Assembly (NCBI GenBank): GCA_019925795.1
Contig: CM034297.1
Span: 49,867,941-49,931,940, forward strand
Length of the DNA: 64,000 nucleotides
Direction of reading: 5' to 3'
DNA from: Dendrobium chrysotoxum
Taxonomy: Eukaryota; Streptophyta; Magnoliopsida; Asparagales; Orchidaceae
Shown: positions 11,507-22,788 of the stretch, piece after piece
Numbering within the stretch: the stretch's first letter is position 1
Layout of the letters: each line of letters opens with the position of its first letter
Made by a program: the position numbers and the translations under genes
The notes under the pieces: generated by a model
Database searches by the model: none
Told to the model about the DNA's origin: nothing
What the model saw: only the letters and a program-made list of their open reading frames with translations

Positions 11507-12270
11507 AAATAATTAATAAATAAATAAATAATTCAAACTTAATGGGCCTCCACTAATGTTTGCAAATCATCGCAAAGTCCTTGCAAGTCTCCGCAAAGAT
11601 TTGCGGAACTCTATAAAAATACAGAGGTTATGAATTCTAGAACATAATTATTGTGAGTCTTTATAAAGGTTTGCGAGCCTCCAAAAAGACCATTTGGTAA
11701 GAAATTTTTCACCTATCCAGTCGTTTGCAGCCCAATAACACCCGAAATTTAAGTTGTTTTGAACAATACCAACATGGAAAAACATGGGAAATCAATATTT
11801 AACTATTTCTAATAATTATTTTGAGTTCCAAGGTTTTAAATATATGTATTTTATTATTCGCTTGACTTAAGGTATGATGGAATTCATTTGAGAAACGTCA
11901 AAAGGCCATGTTTTTAAAACCTAAAATGTGGGAAATGTTTTTGCATATTCAAAAAGAGAATAAATAAAGTGCCCATCCTTCATCCAGCTTTAAGATCAAG
12001 TTTAAAGTAACATAACTTCTCTCAATCTATAGTTTTATTATATTGCATCTTTCATTGAATATTCTACAATCAATTATGTATTTAGTTTGTATTGGGCTTA
12101 TAATAGTTGATAGCCTTAGTCGCCACCGAAATGTTCATCTACTTTGGAAGATGTCACTATCGCAATTATTTGTTGTGCTCTGAAGGAGATACACTTGCCG
12201 TGAAGAAGGAGAAAGGGAGGATGTCCTGAAGAGGTGTTTGATGTAAAGGCTTCTCCATCTGGAAAGAGTA
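11507..12270. other. Unassigned non-coding stretch
   Basis: No gene recognised. 'tttgcgga'/'tttgcgag' words recur at 11560-11680. Confidence 0.5.
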
Positions 12271-12560
12271 ACAATTTTTCCAAATGGTACTTGTATATAC
12301 TGTGGAAGGCAAGGTCATCTTTCATATGTTTGCTCGTAAAGGAGATACATACAATTAAATGCTTCATCTACACACATCAAGATTCCTAAGGGCACTAATT
12401 TACATAGTTCACCACCTACACATGCACAAGTTTTCAATGCTACTAATGTTAATAGATATAATCTTGCTTGGATACCAAAATCCTAATGTTAATAGATCTA
12501 ATCTAGCTTCGATGCCAAAATCTAGGAAACGGGTTTATGTTATTAGTTAGTCTTCATGGA
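12271..12560 (+). pseudogene. Zinc-knuckle fragment of a copia-like gag
   Basis: The plus strand at 12292-12333 reads CIYCGRQGHLSYVC, a CCHC knuckle (C-x2-C-x4-H-x4-C) typical of retrotransposon gag. An in-frame stop follows almost at once. About 45 codons later a LAWIPKS segment resembles the 'WVPK' that follows the knuckle in many plant copia polyproteins. No open frame of useful length remains. The assignment to copia rather than another retroelement is tentative. Confidence 0.5.
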
Positions 12561-14504
12561 GGACTAATGAAGAAAAGTTGGTGACGATTTGGTGTATATA
12601 AATGCAGCATTGAATCATCTAAAGGTATACATTCAAATCAATGTATGTAAGGCATGATGTGAAGTAACACATTTGATATCTTATTTAGCATCTTCCTTAT
12701 ATGTTTTTAGGTCCTTAGATTGGTTAAGTGTCATTCATTTCTAAATAATCTATATAAGCACAATGTTCTATCTAATAAATGAATGACTTGTTATTATAAA
12801 GCATGATTAGGCATTTAAGCTTACAAATTATATAAACTCCTGTTTTAGATAAATAAATTTTTTCTTAGCATCAACATCAACTATAACTTACAAACTTGAA
12901 ATATTCCATGCATTTAGGGTTATTCAAATTCATTAATACAATCAACCTATCATAACAAAGATTAGTTCTTAGATTTGAGGACAAAGTAATTCAAATAATT
13001 TATATAATCATGTATTTACAACTTGGTTTGACACCTTTGAGACCTCTTTAATAACTTGTGATTATAATTAGTATTGATATCATAATCAAGATTACTCGGG
13101 ACATGCTATATAATCACTAGCTTAGTAGAATTATTTTAAAATCCATCACTATTTTATAAATTTTATGATCATTTGTGTGCTTGGTTCAACCAAGAAAATT
13201 GAGTTAAATTCATAATTTGATCCACATTCTTTAAATTAGTGTTCTTTTTTAAAAAAAAGAACTATCCCACACAATTAGAAACTCGAATGTAGTATCAACC
13301 ACATTGACTCATGCAAATTTAGGTTGTTCCTCCCAATAAAATTTTGATTCTTAAATTAAAATTTAGTATCAATAACATACTATTTCAAATGATTATCAAA
13401 CTTAAAATTACAAATTAGAAGTTAAGATTTGATTTGATGATAAATATTCTAAAATTGATATACTATTATTAGTAAATTTGATTTGATAATTTGATAGATG
13501 CATTGCATTAGGTATCTTACATGTAGTATCATATAAGCAACTATGAACTTTATTAATTGGCATCTCTCCTTTATGATCAATTGGTATATAACTTAATTAT
13601 TGATATATCACACAATTCATGGCATGCTTCATGAGAATAGGATTTAAATTTTCTATGCCTGGTATTAAGATTGGTATGTGTCATACATGTGTTTACATAT
13701 TTATAATTATTTTATCTTCTATAGATAACATTTGGTATCCTTTTTATTTTCAATCTCCATTAGTTCTATATAAAATATTAAAAATAAATTCAAGTTTTTT
13801 TATAAATAAGAAGAGAATAGATCAAGCATAGCAACCCTTAACTATACTCATCATCACATGCTTAGTCTATATAAATAGTTCATTAAGGGAAAGAATTTGA
13901 TCAGGGTAAAAATATTATTGTAAATGCTTTATATCGTGGTCCATAGAGTAGTTTAATTTCATACATGTGAAGCTAACCTACACTATGCAATAAATATCTT
14001 TAGTTGTAAAAATGTATGAATATTTTTTTCTAAAGCATAATTAGAATTAATAAGTCTTGTATAATATATCTTTAGTTATTTACTCGATAAAGAGAAACAG
14101 AAAAGAAAAGTTTCGCCTAATGTAGAAGGTTTAAATTTAAAGTATGAAAAATCACTTTATGAAGACTATATTATAGAAAATAATATGACACCACAAAAAC
14201 AAGAGTCAAAGGAGCTTTAAAAGTTGCTAAACAGGGACATAAAACCAAGCAAACCAGTTTATAGAGGGAAAAGGGAGTCGCAAAGGATTTTTTACATTTC
14301 CAACAAGTAAATTACAGAAAAAGGGTTAGAATGATCTAGGAGGCTCCAAGTACAATAAAAGTTACATAATTTCATGCATAGACAGCTTGTCCGTAAGGGT
14401 GCACATGAAGCTAGAAGAAATTTACGCATGAAAGCACAAACTATAAAAGAGAGAAAAAGATGCAAAAATAAAAAAAGCCTAAGAATCCCTCCTTAAAGGG
14501 ACCT
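12561..14504. other. AT-rich non-coding stretch
   Basis: Nearly 2 kb without a supported gene, RNA or element boundary. A short hydrophobic open frame at 13619-13831 (70 codons) has no recognisable family and base composition like its surroundings, so it is not called. Confidence 0.55.
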
Positions 14505-16607
14505 ACCAAGAGGAGACAATCATTTTTTCATAATAAATTCAAACCATTCTAGCATCAGTCCTCGCGATGGGTTTAGGGCTTTTTGCGTCCATCTGCCGCT
14601 GCCGTTGGGTAACTTTTCTTTCCTAATCCTCTCTGGTTTTTTCTTCTGTTTCCCTTCCTATGGCTGGGAATCGGTTAATGGACCCTGGATTCTTGGATGG
14701 TAAAGTTAAATCTAAATCTTTTAGAGATGTTTTATCCGGTGAGTCGGCCTCACCGGATTTTCCCCCGCTCAAAGTTTCTTCTCACCATGGTTTGCCGGCT
14801 TTGATTATCTCTGATGAGGAAATGGCGTCTCTCGCTTTGCCTTTCGAGTTTTGCTTTAGTCGGAAAGTTTCCCAGCCGTCGCCCGCTGCTTGACTTAATT
14901 CGAAAAATTTTCTTTAACCTAAAGCTTGTTGGGGTTTTTTCGATTACTTTACTGAATCCTAAAAATGTGTTGATTAAGCTTGTCAATGACTTAGATTATT
15001 GTAGGGTTTTCTCTCATCGCTCTTACTTCGTGAGCAACTGCTTCATGAAGCTTTTCAAATGGACTCCACATTTTGACATTAATGTGGAATCTCCCATTGT
15101 CCCTATTTGGGTTTCTTTTCCCTGTCTGCATCCTCATCTTCCCCCTCGGATTCTGTATGGTTTGGGGTCGCTATTTGGTAAACCATTGCAAACGGATAAT
15201 GTGACTGTTAATGGCTCGAGACCCTCTGTAGCACGCATATTAGTGGAATTAGATGTTACGAAACGTCATGCTTCTCAAGTTTGGCTTGGGTCGGAGACTT
15301 GTGGTTATGCTCAATCAGTTGAAATGGAAGAATTTCATTTGTATTGCTTTCATTGTAAATCATTGGGCCATTCTAAGGATTGTTGCTCGATCCTATATCC
15401 GAATTTGGGTGTTGCTCCTTATGTTAAAGAGGCAATCGCTATTGGAGTTTATAATCCTCCTTTAGCTGCTATTCCTGTACCTAATGTGGTTGGTTTAGAT
15501 TTGGATGGGGTGATAAAAACGTTGCTAATGCGGTCCCTATTGCTTCGGGTGAGAACCCCATAGTTGATGTTGTTTTCCCTGAGAAGGCTTTACCCCTGCA
15601 GATGGGAGAGGTTGTTCCTTCTGTAGCTCATGTTATTATTGGCATTGAATCCCCTTTAGTTGGAAATGAATCGTTGGTCCCCGACATGGTCGGGGCAGTG
15701 GCTGCTGAGTCTTCTTCACATGAATGTAATGTGTCTCATGGTGCTGTGGCTATTGACCCTTCTTCAAATGACTTTAATGTGGCTCAAGGTGTTTTTGGTA
15801 ATAAGTTGATGAATGTGGATGATAATGAACTTTGTGCTGTTAATATGGGGGTGGTGAACATTGATTCTAGTAAGTTGGATCCTTCTGTTGCTTCTCTTGT
15901 GACGCCTGCTGATCTGATTGTGTCAGTCTCCTCTATGGGATTGGGAGTGAATGAACAACTTGTTGATATTCCAGTTGCTTTACTTTCTGCTAACGTCTTG
16001 TATGCCCATGTGGGAGTCAGATCGGGGGAAAATGTTAAGGCACAAATTGATTGGCTTGAAGGCTCTTCATCTTCTCCTTCTGAAGATGATGAAGAGGAAG
16101 TGTTTGAATAGGATGGTGGTATGCGAGGTACTATCGTTCAGGTGGGTAAGCGAACAAAGAGGAAATCCAAAAAATAGTTTTTTTTTGTGTTTGGTTTGGT
16201 GGCTGCTGCTTCGGAAGAATTTTTTATATGGTTGTTGGGATTTTTTATCCTTCCTTTTAGTGTAGTTTCTCTTCTTTTTGTTTTGTGTAGGTTGCTGTTG
16301 TGGTGCTAGTTTTTGGTTCTATGGTCTTCGGATTTGGATGGCTCTTCTGCTTTGGATGTGATGGTTGACTGCTGGGCAAATGGTGTTTTCCTCTATCTCC
16401 TTCACTATTTATTTCTATTTGAGCTGGTCTTCCTTTTGCTTTCTCTTGGTTTTGTATTTAGATGGATCTCGAGGCTCTTAGGTTTTATTTCAATTGTTGT
16501 ATTTTAGTGAGCTTTGGAGTCTTTAAGGACATGTAATTTTTATCTATTTCAATGCGTAGGCCCCTTCCGTGGGGTTGTATCAAAAAAAAACCAAGAGGAG
16601 ACAATCA
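14505..16607 (+). mobile_element. L1-like insertion (about 2.07 kb) with 18-bp target duplications
   Basis: The body spans 14523-16589 and ends in a short poly(A) at about 16582-16590. It is bounded by an exact 18-bp duplication, accaagaggagacaatca (14505-14522 and 16590-16607), the hallmark of target-primed LINE insertion. It contains an ORF1-like region with DUF4283-type and zinc-knuckle features but no endonuclease or reverse transcriptase. It is therefore non-autonomous or internally deleted. Its 3' end (a GTAATTTTTA segment, then GCGTAGGCCCC and GTGGGGTTGTATC before the A-tail) matches the 3' ends of the three L1-like fragments at 38387-43570, so all belong to one family. Confidence 0.9.
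14660..16111 (+). pseudogene. LINE ORF1-like protein (DUF4283 plus zinc knuckle), frameshifted
   Basis: The reading starts with MAGNRLMDPGFL at 14660 and ends at 16111 after an acidic tail (SEDDEEEVFE). It must change frame twice, near 14860-14890 and near 15510, so it is broken. The middle part (about 14890-15330) has the pattern of plant DUF4283 domains: a VFSITLLNPKNVLIKLVNDL segment, then WTPHFD and PIVPIWVSFPCLHPHL. A CCHC knuckle, CFHCKSLGHSKDC, follows at 15345-15383. In plants these two domains together mark ORF1 of L1-like LINEs, an RNA-binding protein for retrotransposition. The sequence after 15600 is low-complexity and acidic. Confidence 0.82.
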
Positions 16608-19291
16608 GAGAAGCTCAATGACTCAATCTATCAAGGAGAGCTTAATTCAAGGAAAGCTTGCTTGATTTTATTAAAAAAACTTATTATAAATTCATTCACC
16701 TTATTTTAAGGATGATTTTGATAATTATTATAATTTTTTTCTAATAAGATAAATTATACATATTTTATCATGAAATATAAAGTATTTAATTTTCTCCCAA
16801 ACATTCTCTCTCTAGCTTAGTATACCACCTCTCTATAGTCCAACTTTCTGCTCATGAACTTTGAACTATGCATATCTACATGTAGGGACATGCAGAGTTA
16901 CCTGTCCCTGTATGCCTAGTAGGCTTAACAAGGGCAACCAACTATATGATCCATGAGATTTCAAAATAATTATGGCTTTTCACTCCAAAGGTAGCTTCAA
17001 TGCAAAGATTAATAATTATAGGCATTTTTAAAACATTTCATCAAAAAGCTCATTTTTTTCAATCCCAAATGAATAATGTAAGCCATTTAACTTTGACATT
17101 TGAAATCACAACTAAGAAATATTAAGTCCTACTTGAACACCAATGCGAGACTGCTACTAGTTGGGTGATGATTTTGAAATGGATTAAAAAGAAGTATATT
17201 TGTGGGTGAAAATCACTTTGAACAATATATATGCATTGTGCCATCATACAAGGAGTAGGTATTGGCTTGTGGATAAGGGCGTGCTTTGTGAGCAGATATT
17301 TTGGAGTCCCATTTTGGTGATTGAGCGGTTTTATTGTATGTTGATTCATGAATACAAGACTAGAGGGCACAACATATGCTAATTCTAGCTTGTTGCTCGA
17401 TTCCTATGAATTTCTAGGGCATGATTGACGCAGATATGTGATAACAATGAATTGCATAGAGTTTTTTAAATTGAATTGATCAGAGCAGATATTTTTGAGT
17501 GGATTTTAAAATTAAATTATGATTAGCTTAAATTTAGATTGAGCTTGCACGTGTGCCAACTTTATATATTAACTTAGCCTATAAGGAGTCTATATATAAT
17601 GGACCAAGGAAATTAATGAAGAAATTTTAGCTTGCATAAAATTTCTCTTCCAATTTCAATACTGATTGCAAGTTGGATGAGTGATTCCTTCAGTGTGGAA
17701 CAAGAACAGTTATTTAATTTAGGGGAGAAATCATCTATTTATGCCGTCATGAGAATATATATTTCTTTATTTTAGCAATGATGTTTATTTTTTATTTCTC
17801 TCTATATTATTTGTTATTGGCTAGTTTAGCTCTTTTATTATTAGTTATCCTAGATTTTCGAGAGAATGGAAGGCGTCACCTAAGCATCTGATTATATAGC
17901 AAAACTATTATTGTCAATTGATTTATGTTGCAAGCAAACCAACTGAAAGTATTCCGATGAAATCTAATCCCTAGATTCTAAGCATTATTGAACTCAAACT
18001 TTAGTGCATTTTCAATTTCAGTAGTTGGACCCTTCGAATTTTTATAGAGTAGTTTTTACTCATTGTAACCAATTCAATTTCAATCATTCAAATAAAGTCA
18101 ATTCAATTTTAGTATGTAATGATTGTAATATCTATGGAATGATATATGTGTTCATCACTATATTACTTATTCGATCAAATACACTTGCATGTACCATTTT
18201 GGTATAACATTTACTATCAGCTTTATCAAAAGCTCAAAATCTTCTTCAATTTTTACAAAACTTTTGGCTCAATTACTTTGTTATATGCCAGCATGTCTTC
18301 TTCTTCCTCATACTTTGGCATTGATTCCATCTCCTGACCAAAGTGTATTTTCTTTTGTTCTCCATTAACATGCCAAACAAACTAAATATTTATTTCATAA
18401 TCTTATTTTTTAATAGGCGTTGCTTTAACAACTCTTTAACATAATCATTTAAACTTGATCCTCACAACCTTCACATTTCTGATATATTTAACTTCATTGC
18501 TAGTGACTTTTTGGTTGATCAAAATTCAAATCCCTAAAATCTACCGGGTTTTATTGCAGCTCTATATTATACCTAATCTTCATGATATTATCTTCCCACC
18601 AAATACTGCAAGAAACTTGTCTAATATGTTTCTTTTTATCTTCCCTGAGATTAACATTAGTATGGCTAAAAGTACAAGCAAATTAGAAATAGCATGATTT
18701 CTAAGGATTGTACAATTAGTGCCAATAACAGGGGAATCTGAAACAGGTATAGTTGGGAAAATAAATGAAAAGGCTATTCAGAGCACAGTCAAGCAACGCA
18801 TCCATCAAACGCATTAAAACAGTAGTTTTCCTTTTGTATTAGTTGCGACAAAAACCTATCTATAATTAGATTATAAACTACCAAAGGACGTATGAAAAGG
18901 CTTCCACTTAAACCAAGAAATAACTTACACAGAGGCTAAATGTTGAGATGGGCAATTGATCCTTCTCCATTCATTTATGTTGCATGCAACATATAGTATT
19001 AAGTTTATTTCAAGCAACCATTTATTTACACCTTCTAGCCGGGTTAACTTTAATTTAACATCTTTTTATATCTTCCTCTTGCCTCAAATCTATCTGTGTT
19101 ATTAGTGCATCTTTTGATTTTAAATGCCCAAAACCCCTAACATAATTTCCTACAACTTTGCACCCAACACTTTTAAATACAAATATTTTGCATTCTATCC
19201 TTTTTACAACAAAGCCAAAACAACTGGGGGAAAACTAGAAAATCAAATCCCACATTTCAGCATCTTCCGACCAACATTTTGTGTATAGGGT
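16608..19291. other. AT-rich non-coding stretch
   Basis: About 2.7 kb between the L1-like insertion and the chromovirus. Short open frames (60-82 codons) at 17122-17382 and 18025-18697 show no recognisable domains, splice structure or composition change. I see no supported feature. Confidence 0.55.
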
Positions 19292-19296
19292 GATAT

Positions 19297-21376
19297 TGAT
19301 GCAGGACATGTATGAAATTATGATTTAAATAAGGAGTTTACACGTTTAATGATTAAGAGCAACTTAATTAGAACTTAATATTGATTCAAACAATGATTTA
19401 AAACACAAAGAGAGGTAAACACTAGCTTAGGCCAAGCTACTTGCGTATAGTAAAAGCCACAAAACAATCAATTATTCGTAACGTTGCATACGTGATGGGT
19501 TTCAACAAGAAATCCCTAATCTAACAATAAGAGTAGTGCTATGAAAGATCTCTTACACTCTTCCTACTAAACACTAAGCTTTTAGCAGAGTTTGGCAAGA
19601 TTTTGCATGAATCAAATAAACCACAAGCAATGATCAACAAAGAAGGTAAGAGAGAAGAAAAGAGTTCACCCTTTGCGAGGATTCAGCCTTCTCGCAAGCT
19701 TGGAAAGCAATTGGTGGCGAATTTGGCGGCTGGGACAGCAGCAAATCCACGCTCGAACCTTTGGACAGCAAGTAGCCAGCCTGGGACAGCGATTCCGGAC
19801 AGTTCCGGGCAGCAACGATCGCTCCCAAAGGGGCTGGACAGCAGCGAACTGCTGCTGGAGTCTCTGAGCAGCAAACAGATGGTCTTGGACAGCAGCACTC
19901 TAGGATTTGGAAGGGTGGATAGCCATTATTAGCATCCAGAAATTTCTGGACAGCAAGTAGATATGTGTAAACAGCAGCACATGAAGATCGGGACAACTTT
20001 CTCCCAAGAACCCAAGTGGGAGGAGGTAAAGGAAAGGTGGCCGGCCAAGGGGGAAGGCTTGGAGAAGATTGGGTTCAGGTTTTGGGTGAGCTAGGCGTAA
20101 AGTTTGGAAGAATATCTTGGAGGGAAAAGCTGAAATTAATTCCCAAATAGAAATCCCTTGATTAGGAAGTAATTTAAATGGGTTATAGGTTAAGGGAAGA
20201 GGGCGGGTAGGCTAGGGCTGGGTTTTGAAATATTTCTAAAATGGGGGCTGATTTTTGGGAAAGCAATAAATAAGTGGGGCATGGATAAATTTCGGCCAAG
20301 GGGGGAAAGGGGGCCAAGTGTCTAGATACGATGTATTTGGAATTAATGCGCCAATTAATCAATCCATCATTATTTGATTAATTGATTTAAATAAGCACAT
20401 TTCCAAAAATAAAATTTAAGAGAAAGGAAAGATTGGAAATCTGAATTTAATTGATTGCAAATTCAATTAAGAGCCTTTCCAAAATAGGATTAAGAGAAAA
20501 TGAAAGATTTTGGAATCTAAAATTGATTTATTTCAAATTTCAAATTCCTTCCAAAAATAGAGTGAGTTAAATAAGCAAAGGGGAGATTTTAGGAAACAAT
20601 CTGAAAAGGGAAAGATGGGGATGGTTGGGAAATAGGAAAGCTTCCTATTTAGAGAATTTGGAAATTAGGAAAGGCTTTAAATCAATCCTATTTAATTTAA
20701 AATTAAATAGAATTAAATTAGGAAACTTTCCTAAAATGTGATTTCATAATTTAGGCAAGAATTCAAACTCAAATTAATTTGAATTTTAAATTTGAAAGAC
20801 TTGCCCAAATATGAGAACCCAAATTGGAAATGATTAATGGCTTTCTTGAATTGAAAATCCAAAGATGGAAGGTACTTTGGAGGAGGCCGGCGGCTTGAAT
20901 GTTTGGAGGCGGTGGTAGGAGGTGGTGAGGAGTAGAGGTGGTGGTTTGAGGGGGTGGGTGGGTTCGGCTAGGTGGAGGTGTGGGGAAACCGGTGGTAAGA
21001 GGAAAAGGATTGAAAGAAAAAGAACGATAAAACAAACCACGAACCCGGCCGTCTCCAAAGTTAGTGGGTAATCCGCTTCCCTCCCTAGGGATCTCTCCAA
21101 AGCTCTCTCCTAGAACTCTCACAACTCAAAGAACACATGTGCAGGAATTTTCTTATTATTCATTCATTCATTAACCCTCAAGGAAGAAGAGGGAGGCTTT
21201 AAATAGCCAAATACATGAAGGGAAATAACAAAGACACTATTGCCCCTAGGGCATACACAAGACAAAGCCCTCAAGTGAGGGTAGAAAGGGAAAAAGAACA
21301 ATAACAAATCAAATACATAAAATAGATCAAAATAAATAGGCACAATTATAGCCGTAGATCTCTGATGTCCTCATCA
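19297..21376 (-). repeat. 3' LTR of the chromovirus (2080 bp)
   Basis: The downstream copy in element orientation. Its TATA-type box is at 21197-21205. Its first three bases on the minus strand (TGA, 21374-21376) serve as the stop codon of the chromodomain reading frame. It carries the same GGACAGCA-rich stretch (19730-19965). Confidence 0.95.
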
Positions 21377-22300
21377 TTCTCCCTGGGTGGGAGAAAACTC
21401 GACTTCGTCGAGTGGGTGTCTTGAGAACTCCCGTGCATCTAGGTCGATCTGATGTAGCTCCTCGCGCTCTGACCATGTATCCTCTGCTTCTGGTTTACCT
21501 CTCCACATAATCAAATACTTTCTTCGATCACCCTCTTTTGTGGAAGTAGTATCATCACTTAAAATCATGCCAACCTTTTCCGCTATAGGTATTTTAAAAA
21601 CATTTGGGAGTGGAGGTAAGCTTGGGGTCTCACAAGGTAGGGTCACACAAGACTTAAATTGAAGTGGATTTAACGGGTTGAACTCCAGATCCTCATAGGC
21701 AACCAGATCTTCTATGTTAAATGAGGGATTAATGTCGAATTCTGCAGGCAGATCCACCCTGTATGCATTGTCATTGATTCTCTTGATAATTTTGAATGGC
21801 CCCACACTTTTGGCATGTAACTTCCCAACAGTTCCTTGTGGGAACCGTTCCGGACGAATCAGTACCATCACTGAGTCACCAACCTCTAAAGTTTTAAATC
21901 TTTGTCTAAGGTCAACAGGAAACTTATAATTAATGTTGCTCTGCTCAATTTTGCGTGCAATTTCCTTATGTAAATCATGCAAATGCAATGCAAATGTAGA
22001 TGCAGACTCAAAAATCCTATACCTAGGACACATGGGTATGAGATCTATCGACGACCTAGGTGTGAACTCATAAACAGCTTTGGCGGGACGTAAACCAATG
22101 GTGCGGGTCAAAGAATCAAGGTAGGCGAACTCGACTGTGGGGAGATTGGGTAGGGAGGCCCGAGGGACTAGATCTAGAACATATTGGATGTCTCTAATCA
22201 GAGGTAATTGATCGGGAAAATCATCAGGGAGGACATCACCAAGTTTACTAAGTATGGGTTGAATCCCCAGAGGGACTGGTTCGACAAACTCAGTGGAAGT
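21374..22300 (-). pseudogene. RT-start/integrase C-terminus/chromodomain fusion
   Basis: The frame is open from 22300 to the TGA at 21374-21376. It begins with the linker before reverse transcriptase (LGDVLPDDFP, IRDIQYVLDLVPRASLPNLP). At about 22136-22153 it passes directly into the end of the integrase core (VEFAYLDSLTRTIGLRP). The integrase C-terminal domain follows, including the GPF motif in SVGPFKIIKRINDNAYRVDL. The chromodomain comes last (RKYLIMWRGKPEAEDTW). In chromoviruses the integrase inserts the DNA copy and the chromodomain steers it to histone-marked chromatin. The catalytic residues of reverse transcriptase, RNase H and integrase are all deleted. The junction keeps the frame. 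Confidence 0.9.
21377..21384 (-). promoter_or_regulatory. Short polypurine tract next to the 3' LTR
   Basis: The minus strand reads AGGGAGAA directly before the 3' LTR. The position and purine content fit the plus-strand priming site, although it is short. Confidence 0.5.
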
Positions 22301-22788
22301 CTAATGATCAACTAAGGTGTGCAAGGGTGCGCTTTGGGCTATGGAAGCTATTAGGTTCAGTCCCTTCTTGGAGTTGACAGGGTTGGATTCAGGATCATTC
22401 GTAACCCGGGGCTGCGATGGCAGAAGCTTGATCTTTTTACCCTTATGTTCAAATACACAGGTGTTTGAACGCCCATAGATGTAAACATCGTTGTCAAATA
22501 GCCAGGGACAACCTAGAAGGATTTGTCCAACATTCATAATCAACACATCACACCAAACATTTTCCTTATAGTCAGCGAAGGAGATAGGTATGAAGCTTCG
22601 TTCCTTTACTTCCAAGGCAGTGGTATTGACCCAAGCTATCTTATAGGGGTTGGATAAGGAACGACAGACAGGCCAAGCTTAGACATCATGCTGGAGAAGA
22701 CAACATTGATGCAATTGCCACTATCCACGACGACTTTACAGTTCTTATCCTTGATTTTGGTGTAGGTGTAAAAGATCGTAGTCCTACG
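22301..22788 (-). pseudogene. Chromovirus aspartic protease region, frameshifted
   Basis: The frame continues from gag through RRTTIFYTYTKIK to the catalytic D-S-G at 22717-22725 (VVDSGNCINVVFSSMMSKLG). A one-base frameshift between 22640 and 22680 then moves the reading to the frame that carries KIAWVNTTALEVKERS, ILLGCPWLFDNDV and YGRSNTCVFEHKGKKIKL. This second half (22301-22615 is open) ends at a single TAG at 22301-22303. Beyond it, the same frame runs on into the reverse-transcriptase remnant. The protease would mature the Gag-Pol polyprotein. The break makes this copy non-functional. Confidence 0.88.

Noticed and set aside
19603..19932. 109-codon frame in the LTR as a gene
   Set aside because: It is antisense to the element, has no recognised domain, and lies in a CAG-rich subrepeat. 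Kept only as an observation.
21174..21182. Host-gene promoter on the plus strand of the chromovirus LTR
   Set aside because: The TATA-type box and layout there belong to the minus-strand LTR promoter.
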